A stretch of 64,000 nt of DNA. Origin: CAYUYV01 sp964522525 (GTDB lineage: Bacteria; Pseudomonadota; Alphaproteobacteria; JAJFIK01). The stretch spans positions 36,160 to 100,159 of the forward strand of contig CAZFWG010000003.1 of NCBI GenBank assembly GCA_964522525.1, in the 5' to 3' direction. Shown here piece after piece: positions 50,989 through 57,455 of this stretch. The notes beneath the pieces are model-generated. The model was not told the origin of the DNA. It did not search any database and worked only from the letters and a program-made list of their open reading frames with translations. The stretch's first letter is position 1, and the number at the start of each line of letters is the position of its first letter. The position numbers and the translations under genes were made by a program.

Positions 50989-51702
50989 ATGAGTTGGCTC
51001 GAGACGTTGAGGACCCTCCACGATGAGGGCGACTGCGATTTTTTCCTGAAGAGCTTCTCGTCGGAGGAGCTCGACCACTTCTTTGCCAAGGCCAATGAGA
51101 AGCCCTTCAAGAAAGGGGATGCGCTGTCCTACAAGGACGATGAGGGGGAATCCCTGTTCGTCGTCTTGGAAGGCTCGGTGAAGATCATTGATGTCTCGGC
51201 GACGGGTAAGGAAACGATCCTGAACTTCATTCAGCCCGGCGGTGTCGTGGGAGAGATCGCGGTCTTCGACCGGCTGCCCCGGACAGCGGACGCGGTGGCG
51301 GCATCGGACGGCTCGGCGGCGGTGCTGGCCCGCCGGGATGTCCTTTCCGCGCTCAAGGATCATCCGGAACTGTCCCTGAAGATCATCACCCTGTTGTGCA
51401 GCAAGTTCCGCCTGGCGAGCGCCATGGCCGCGGATGGCTGGCTTCTCAACATGAAGTCCCGCCTCGCCCGGGCCCTTGTCCGCCTGGGCAATCACTATGG
51501 CAAGGAAGACGAAAACGGCTCCGTTGCGGTGGGGCTCAAACTGTCCCAGTCGGAACTCGGCAACTATGCGGGTCTGTCCCGGGAGAATGTCAATCGTCAG
51601 CTCAAGACCTGGCGCGAGCAGGGCCTTCTGTCCTTCAAGGACGGCTGGCTGAGCATCCACGACATGGACCGGATGGAAGACATCGCCGAGGCGGACGAGT
51701 AA
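50989..51702 (+). CDS. Crp/Fnr-family transcription regulator with cAMP-type pocket
   Basis: A 237-residue regulator. The N-terminal cyclic-nucleotide-binding fold ends in GEIAVFDRLPRTADAVA (Gly88, Glu89, Arg98, Thr99), matching the phosphate-binding cassette used for cAMP by CRP. The C-terminal winged helix has LSQSELGNYAGLSRENVNRQL (about residues 185-207). There is no N-terminal Cys cluster of FNR type. GGGAGG lies at the right distance from ATG 50989. It is tail to tail with the cyclase gene, six bases apart, a pairing that hints at cAMP signalling. Confidence 0.88.
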   Translation: MSWLETLRTLHDEGDCDFFLKSFSSEELDHFFAKANEKPFKKGDALSYKDDEGESLFVVLEGSVKIIDVSATGKETILNFIQPGGVVGEIAVFDRLPRTADAVAASDGSAAVLARRDVLSALKDHPELSLKIITLLCSKFRLASAMAADGWLLNMKSRLARALVRLGNHYGKEDENGSVAVGLKLSQSELGNYAGLSRENVNRQLKTWREQGLLSFKDGWLSIHDMDRMEDIAEADE

Positions 51703-51708
51703 TCCGTA

Positions 51709-53595
51709 TCAGGAGATTTTGTGGGCGGTGTCGGGCGGCGGGCTCTTCTCCCCTGCCCCGCCAAGGCGCCCGACGGGCTCGAACACCGACACCGGGTCCG
51801 GGATGGAGCGCACGGTGACCGCCCCCAGATCACGGTAGTCGAATTGCGGCGCGCGTTCCTTAACGGCCGCCGTCACACAGACCTGGGAGCCCAGCTCCTT
51901 GTTCTTCTGCTCGAGGCGGGCCGCCAGATTGACGGTTGTTCCGTGCCCTGTGTAATTGAAGCGCTTGCGGCTGCCGAAATTGCCCATGACCGCAGGGCCC
52001 GTGTGAATGCCGATGCGCGTGCGCCCGAACGTGCCCATGTCGGCGGGGACCTCTTGGCGGAAACGCTCCGTCACGTCCACGATATCGAGGGCGCAGGCGA
52101 CGGACCGGGCAACATGGTCCAGCTGGTCCGCGGGGGCGTTGAAAAAGGCATTGACCGCATCCCCCATGATCTTATCGATCGTTCCTTCATGGCGAAAGAT
52201 GACCTCGATCACCTGCTCGAAATAGGCGTTGAGCAGAAAAAGTGACCGGTCCGGATCATTATTGTCGATGAAACGGGTGAAGCCCTCAAGATCCGTGAAC
52301 AGAACAGTAACATCACGGGTCTCGCCGGTCAGGGTCAAGGTGTCGGGATTGCGCACCAGCCGCTCGACCACGCTCGGCGCCAGATAAAGGGAAAAGCTGT
52401 CCTGGAGCCAGCGCTTGAGGCCGCGTTCCTCCTGGCGTCCGATGGCGGCGGCGAAAAACACCGCGCCGCCAAAGGCGAGGGTCGGCGCGACGAGCGGAAC
52501 CATGGCGCCGCTGCCCGCATAGAGGGCAAAATTCGCGACCCAATAGACAATCACCACGCCCGCCGCAGCAGCCGCCAACACGGCCGGACGGACGAGACGC
52601 AAGGCAAGGGTGAGCCCAAACACGGCGGCGAACAGGGCCAAGGCCGTTCGGGCCAGGGGGCCAGCGCGCGCCACCCGTGTTTCATCCAGATATTGAGCAA
52701 CCTGGTATGCGTGAATCATGACCCCAGGTGCTCCGCGTCCCCCGCTTTTAGCGGGTCTCAGGAATCGCAAGGGCGTCGAATGACGATCGCCGAACGGCGT
52801 CACCTTGCCGATCAGGATCACCTTGTCCTTGAGCCACGGCAGCGCGACGCCGGCCCGCCCCGTGGTCAGGAGGCTCGTCGCGGACACGGTCATGAACGGC
52901 CAGCCTTGGGTCTCATCGACGGCATACGGAATAAGGGGCCGTGATCCTTCCGGGCCGGCGGCTGCCAGGCCCGCGCGCGCATGGGCGGCAACGGCCCGGG
53001 CGAAAGGCTGGACGGGGACGCCGTCCGGGCCAGGGATGGGACGGCTCGCCCGGCGGACAACCCCGTCGATGGCGCCCGCCATCAGATGGGGGCTTGCCAG
53101 CGCGAGATCAAAAAGCGGCCGCCTGTGTTGAAGATCACTTTGGGGCGCGCCCGATCCCATAGAGTGTTGGTCAAGCGCCGCGACGCCGACAACAGGAACC
53201 TCAAGAGTTGCAAGCGTGGCGGCGAGGCGTTGATCGGCCACGGGGGTGGTCGGACGATCCAGAAGGATATCGAGACCAATGACAGAAGGTGATGCCGCGC
53301 CGATGGTTTCAAGTAAATCGGCGAGAAATGTACGCTCAAGTGGCATTTCGTGGGGCAGCGTCTCAATCGTCGCCTCGTCGATCGCTACAACGACAATATT
53401 GGCGTCCGTTGTAACTGGTGAGGACAGAAAACTCATGCGAAGGTCGTACAGCGCCCACTCAAAGGACGCCAAGAAAGACCGTTCCGTCAGGAAAATAGAG
53501 ACAACTGCAGAAGCGAGAACTGTTATGAAAACGACACTTAAACGTTTTAGTTGGCGTGCTGCCGCCTTTTCGCTTTTTGGTTCCAATACCGTCAT
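51709..53595 (-). CDS. CHASE2-domain class III adenylate/guanylate cyclase
   Basis: A 628-residue membrane receptor cyclase. TM1 (about 18-40) leads to an extracytoplasmic CHASE2 sensor domain (about 45-300) with ANIVVVAIDEAT and SVIGLDILLD, typical of that domain. Three close helices (about 310-390) follow, then a cyclase homology domain with metal-binding Asp in VLFTDLEGFTRF, second Asp in IDKIMGDAVNAFF, and TTVNLAARLE. The nucleotide product is not certain. It is divergent from the small secreted protein gene, with start codons overlapping by two bases (53594-53595), and convergent with the Crp-family gene. Confidence 0.9.
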   Translation of the reverse strand: MTVLEPKSEKAAARQLKRLSVVFITVLASAVVSIFLTERSFLASFEWALYDLRMSFLSSPVTTDANIVVVAIDEATIETLPHEMPLERTFLADLLETIGAASPSVIGLDILLDRPTTPVADQRLAATLATLEVPVVGVAALDQHSMGSGAPQSDLQHRRPLFDLALASPHLMAGAIDGVVRRASRPIPGPDGVPVQPFARAVAAHARAGLAAAGPEGSRPLIPYAVDETQGWPFMTVSATSLLTTGRAGVALPWLKDKVILIGKVTPFGDRHSTPLRFLRPAKSGGRGAPGVMIHAYQVAQYLDETRVARAGPLARTALALFAAVFGLTLALRLVRPAVLAAAAAGVVIVYWVANFALYAGSGAMVPLVAPTLAFGGAVFFAAAIGRQEERGLKRWLQDSFSLYLAPSVVERLVRNPDTLTLTGETRDVTVLFTDLEGFTRFIDNNDPDRSLFLLNAYFEQVIEVIFRHEGTIDKIMGDAVNAFFNAPADQLDHVARSVACALDIVDVTERFRQEVPADMGTFGRTRIGIHTGPAVMGNFGSRKRFNYTGHGTTVNLAARLEQKNKELGSQVCVTAAVKERAPQFDYRDLGAVTVRSIPDPVSVFEPVGRLGGAGEKSPPPDTAHKIS

Positions 53596-54130
53596 GACGG
53601 ATTCTTCGCGCTGCGAGTTTCAGGGCTCACGCCGGGCACGGCCCGGCGCCCTTTTGGGTGCCCTCGGTCTCATGGTGATGGCCTCCCCGGCCCTTGCCGA
53701 CGCGATGATAGTACACGCCTCCTCTCCGGATGTAGAGGTGGGCCGGTGGCTACGTGACGGCGATGTCATCCAAGTGGGTCAGGCGGTTGAACTGACCCTG
53801 CTCCAGAACGCCGATGGCCAGTTGAAAATCGTCGATGTTCCGGCGGGCGGCTTTGTCTATCGGGACAAGGCCGGCGAACCGGATGTGGGCACCATGAAGG
53901 TCGCGGCCGTGGTCTCGAGCCTTCTGACATCGGACGAAGAGATGATCAATCAGGGTGCCTCCCGTGGCGGTAAGGGCGCACGGGGACGCGCCGGGGACGC
54001 CGCGTCCTGCGAAATGCCGTCCGAGGACGCCGGCATAAAGGCGGTGGCGGAACTTTCCAACGCGGGCTGCGACGACGAAGCGCGCGGTCTTCTTGAGGCC
54101 CTGATCAACAAGGCTCGACAAACGGACTGA
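53594..54130 (+). CDS. Small exported protein of unknown function, CHAT locus
   Basis: A 178-residue protein. A basic stretch (RRARPG) and hydrophobic ALLGALGLMVMASPALA form a signal peptide ending at about residue 36. The mature part has DAMIVHASSPDVEVGRWLRDG and VIQVGQAVELTLL, which reads like a FecR-type beta-sheet domain, then a Gly/Arg-rich linker and a helical end with two Cys (SCEMP, NAGCDD). It has no clear ribosome site, and its ATG overlaps the start of the divergent cyclase, so an earlier ATG at 53524 is an alternative. It precedes tpsB by 180 bases. Confidence 0.65.
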   Translation: MTDSSRCEFQGSRRARPGALLGALGLMVMASPALADAMIVHASSPDVEVGRWLRDGDVIQVGQAVELTLLQNADGQLKIVDVPAGGFVYRDKAGEPDVGTMKVAAVVSSLLTSDEEMINQGASRGGKGARGRAGDAASCEMPSEDAGIKAVAELSNAGCDDEARGLLEALINKARQTD

Positions 54131-54156
54131 CGTGAGGCAAACCGTTCACATCAAAA

Positions 54157-54184
54157 GTGATCGCGGGTGGGGATTCGCGATCGC
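54157..54184. terminator. Hairpin between the small secreted protein gene and the transporter gene
   Basis: Stem 54157-54165 with 54176-54184 (GTGATCGCG/CGCGATCGC, one wobble), 10-base loop. No T-run follows. It could attenuate read-through into the TpsB-type gene. Confidence 0.3.
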
Positions 54185-54312
54185 TCAGGGGTAAACAGGG
54201 GCCCTTCCAGACGTCACGGAACTGAGACAACACGAGGAATACGAAGGGGAATCGGATCGGGCTGGCGACCCCGATTCGATCGGCGAAATCGTCTCTGTTG
54301 GAGGGTTGAACA

Positions 54313-56031
54313 GTGACACGCGTCAATACGCATAGAAATATTTTGAGGGGGATACTCACTTTTTGTATTGCCCTCGGAGCAACAAGTCACGGGCTTGCCC
54401 AGGCACCTGAGCAATTGGGCCAGGCTACAGAACCGAATGTCCGTTTCCGGGAGAATATCGAGCAGCGGCAGGCGCCTTCAGGCCGTCTTCGCGTCGGCAG
54501 ACTCCCCAATTCGGCGAGTGACGACATTCGCATTCCCGGCGGGCGCTTTACCCTCCGGGACGTGAGCATTACCGGCGCGACGGTTTTTTCCGCAGCCGAA
54601 CTTTCTCAGAGTTATCAATCGCTTATCGGTCAGTCGGCGGACGCAACAACGCTGCAGGATCTGGCCAATGCGATCCAGGCTCGGTACCGGCAGAACGGCT
54701 ATTTCCTGGCCCGTGTCCGCATTCCCGGCCAGACCATCGACCAGGGCGTCGTGCGCCTGAACATTCTGGAAGGCTATGTGGCGGATGTGGAGCTTGATGG
54801 CGCGCCCCATGCGGGCCACGAGAAAGCCCTCGACTACCTGCGCCGGGTCACCCGGGAACGTCCCCTGAAATTCGATACGCTCGAGCGGGCCTTGCTGCTG
54901 GCCAACGACCTGCCCGGTCTTGCGGTGTCGATTGTCCTTCGGGAAACCAATGACGGAACGGGTAGCGTTGTGCTCCTGGCACGGATCACCCGGGACACGC
55001 TCCGGGGCTTTGTCTCGGCGGATAATTATGGCTCGGTCTTCACGGGACGGGTCCAGGGCACGGGCGGGATTTCAAGCCAGGGCCGCACCCGGCACGGTGA
55101 ACAGGTCCAGGCGATCGTCACGGGCACCGGGCCGTTCCGGGAAGCGGACAGCTATGTCGGCCAGGCCCAGGGCAGTGTCGCGGTGGGCGACAACGGCCTG
55201 AGGCTGAGAGGCACCCTGTCCTACGGTACGTCCAATCTCGGCGCTTTTCTTCAGCCCAGTGACTTCAGCACGGACTCCGTCCTCGGGATGGCAGAAGCCA
55301 TCTATCCGCTCATTCGGCGCCGGGATCTGTCGCTGCACACCATTGCCTCCTTCGAGGCCGTCAATACGGACATCGACCAGTTCGATGAGCCGGCCTTCGC
55401 GGAGCGGACCCGGGTCGTGGCGCTGCGCGGTATCCTGGGCTGGAAGGATCGCCGCCGGGGTCTGAACAGTGTCGATGTGTCGATCCGCACGGGCCTGCCC
55501 TTTCTCGGCGCCAATCGACGCGGGGATCCGGAAACGACCCGCCCTGGCGCGGGCGGCAGTTTCGTCAGCCTGGTGGGCAATTTTGAACGCGTCCAGGGCG
55601 TGACCGATCGGATCTATGTGGTGGGTCGGGCCACGGGCCAGATCACCTCCAGCAATGTTCTGGCAGCGGAGGAATTCACCGTGGGCGGCCCCGACATCGG
55701 CCGGGGCTTCAACGTCGCCCAGATCGCCGGGGACCGCGGCATCGCGGGCACCGTCGAAGTTCAGTTCCGGGACAGCGTCGAAACCGTGCCCTTTGTCGAC
55801 GCCTATCAAGTGTTCGGCTTCATCGACTATGGCCGGGCCCGGAGCCAGTTCGACGATGAATCTCAAACGATCACATCGGCGGGTGCCGGTGTACGGACAG
55901 TCTTTAACGAGAGTGCGCTGGGCGAGGTTTTCATCGCCTTTCCCTTTGGCGGAAGGGACAGCATTCGGGACGGGGAAGTGGTGGGGGATCTTGATCCATC
56001 CATTCAATTCCGCCTGACGGAGACATTCTGA
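54313..56031 (+). CDS. ShlB/FhaC/HecB-type two-partner secretion transporter (TpsB)
   Basis: A 572-residue outer-membrane beta-barrel of the Omp85/TpsB superfamily. A signal peptide (about 1-30) is followed by a linker, then POTRA-type domains (LRDVSITGATVFSAAEL, GYFLARVRIPGQTIDQGVVRLNILEG). The beta-barrel from about residue 235 contains the loop-6 signature GGPDIGRGF, related to VRGF/Y. The C-terminus ends in Phe, as outer-membrane proteins do. GTG 54313 with GGAGGG upstream is the start. No TpsA exoprotein with a haemagglutinin N-domain is nearby; instead the gene leads a Pro-rich protein and a CHAT protease. Confidence 0.9.
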   Translation: MTRVNTHRNILRGILTFCIALGATSHGLAQAPEQLGQATEPNVRFRENIEQRQAPSGRLRVGRLPNSASDDIRIPGGRFTLRDVSITGATVFSAAELSQSYQSLIGQSADATTLQDLANAIQARYRQNGYFLARVRIPGQTIDQGVVRLNILEGYVADVELDGAPHAGHEKALDYLRRVTRERPLKFDTLERALLLANDLPGLAVSIVLRETNDGTGSVVLLARITRDTLRGFVSADNYGSVFTGRVQGTGGISSQGRTRHGEQVQAIVTGTGPFREADSYVGQAQGSVAVGDNGLRLRGTLSYGTSNLGAFLQPSDFSTDSVLGMAEAIYPLIRRRDLSLHTIASFEAVNTDIDQFDEPAFAERTRVVALRGILGWKDRRRGLNSVDVSIRTGLPFLGANRRGDPETTRPGAGGSFVSLVGNFERVQGVTDRIYVVGRATGQITSSNVLAAEEFTVGGPDIGRGFNVAQIAGDRGIAGTVEVQFRDSVETVPFVDAYQVFGFIDYGRARSQFDDESQTITSAGAGVRTVFNESALGEVFIAFPFGGRDSIRDGEVVGDLDPSIQFRLTETF

Positions 56032-56051
56032 TAGGGGTTCGGGAGGGTTCC

Positions 56052-57451
56052 ATGACCATGGCGTGGAAGAAGTTAACAATTCTGTCGATTCTCTCTGTGT
56101 GCGCACCAGCGGCTCTGGCGCAGGAACGGGTGTCCGTTTCGGAGATCGGCTTTCTGGAACAGAACCAAGTGTCCGGACAGATCGACCTGCCGGGCCAAGG
56201 GCCCACGGGCCCTGGCTTCACTGTTCCCGACGGGGTGACGAATATTCCAAATCCGGATGGAATCCCGACCATTCCCCGGATACCGGAGCCGACAGGCCCC
56301 ATTCCGAACCCGGACATGGTGCCACAGGTTCCCCAACTGCCGGAGCCAACGGGGCCGGTCCGAGGTCCGGTCGAAATGTCGGGCCTCCCCGATCCGACCA
56401 TTCCGGGCCTGCCGGAAGTCCCGACCATACCGACCATACCGACCACACCTCCCGTGACGGAGGTGCCAACCATGCCGACCACGCCTCCAGGCGTGCCGGA
56501 AATACCGACGCAACCGACCACGCCTCCAAGCGTGCCGGACATGCCGACCCAACCGACCACGCCTCCGAGCATGCCGGACATGCCCACCCAGCCGACCGCG
56601 CCTCCAAGCGTGCCGGACATGCCCACNNNNNNNNNNNNNNNNNNNNNNNNNNNNNNNNNNNNNNNNNNNNNNNNNNNNNNNNNNNNNNNNNNNNNNNNNN
56701 NNNNNNNNNNNNNNNNNNNNNNNNNNTGCCGGACATGCCCACCCAGCCGACCGCGCCTCCAAGCGTGCCGGACATGCCCACGACACCTCCGGTGACGGAG
56801 CTGCCGCCGAACATGCCGCCGCCACCGCCATCGGAAGTGGTGCCGCCGAGTGCGCCACCGCCGCCGTCGGAAGTGGTGCCGCCAAGCGCACCACCGCCGC
56901 CATCGGAAGTGCCACCAACCACGCCTCCGCCGCCGTCGGAAGTGCCGCCGAGCGCGCCACCGCCCTCGGAAGTACCGCCGTCGCAAGTGCCGCCAAGCGC
57001 GCCACCGCCGCCCTCGGAAGTACCGCCGTCGGAAGTGCCACCGAGCGCACCGCCGCCGCCATCGGAAGTACCGCCAGGCAATGGGGAAACGCCCCCGACA
57101 TCGGAATTTCCGTTTGACTACGAATTCCAGTCTCCGGGTCTCGGTTCGGCCCTCGCGGTTGAAGATGTAGACAACAAGGATCTTGTCCGGAATGGGCCGC
57201 GCCGGTTCCTGCCGCCGGGTCTGCAATTGGGCCCCGATGGTGCGCCCCGTCCCGGTGAAATCCTGATCGACGATCTGGTGCCCGGCCCGGGTGGTGAGAT
57301 TGTGCTGGCCGGCGCCGATGATGGTCTTGCGTCCCAGGAAATAGCGCCATCGTCGACGAGCGAAGGCACCCAGCGCCGGCGCGTCCGGCTCGACGGACCG
57401 AGCGCCAGCGGCGGCAACCGCAACCTGTTCTCGTTTCGAGGAGGGAATTAG
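56052..57451 (+). CDS. Secreted Pro-rich tandem-repeat protein, interrupted by an assembly gap
   Basis: The frame begins at ATG 56052 with a signal peptide (MTMAWKKL..., ending ALAQ near residue 24). After that come Pro-rich repeats, first GPxPNP types, then 13-residue units of the form TQPTTPPSVPDMP. The 100-N gap lies within this array. Downstream the frame (shifted by the N count) continues with more such units, PPPPSEVPPSA-type repeats, and a non-repeat C-terminal domain of about 115 residues (FPFDYEFQSPG..., ending FRGGN). The two halves join in frame if the gap is 39n-16 bases. Such Pro-rich regions span cell walls or periplasm. No TPS domain or known family was seen. Confidence 0.75.
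56627..56726. other. Scaffold gap of 100 N within a tandem repeat
   Basis: Exactly 100 undetermined bases, a standard placeholder. The same 16 bases (tgccggacatgcccac) end the left contig and begin the right one, inside a 39-bp repeat unit, so the assembler probably stopped in the repeat array and the true spacing is unknown. Confidence 0.9.
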
Positions 57452-57455
57452 TCCC

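Noticed and set aside
54131..54150. CRP-like half sites GTGA and TCACA between the small exported protein gene and the transporter gene
   Set aside because: The spacing between the arms is 10 rather than 6 bases, so it does not match a CRP site.
56480..56800. CRISPR-like repeat array
   Set aside because: The repeats are contiguous, in frame and code for Pro-rich units; there are no spacers.
56063..57451. A continuous frame running through the N gap in a different register from the signal-peptide frame
   Set aside because: The upstream part of this frame is an out-of-frame Arg/His/Asp-rich shadow; only its part after the gap is the true coding register.
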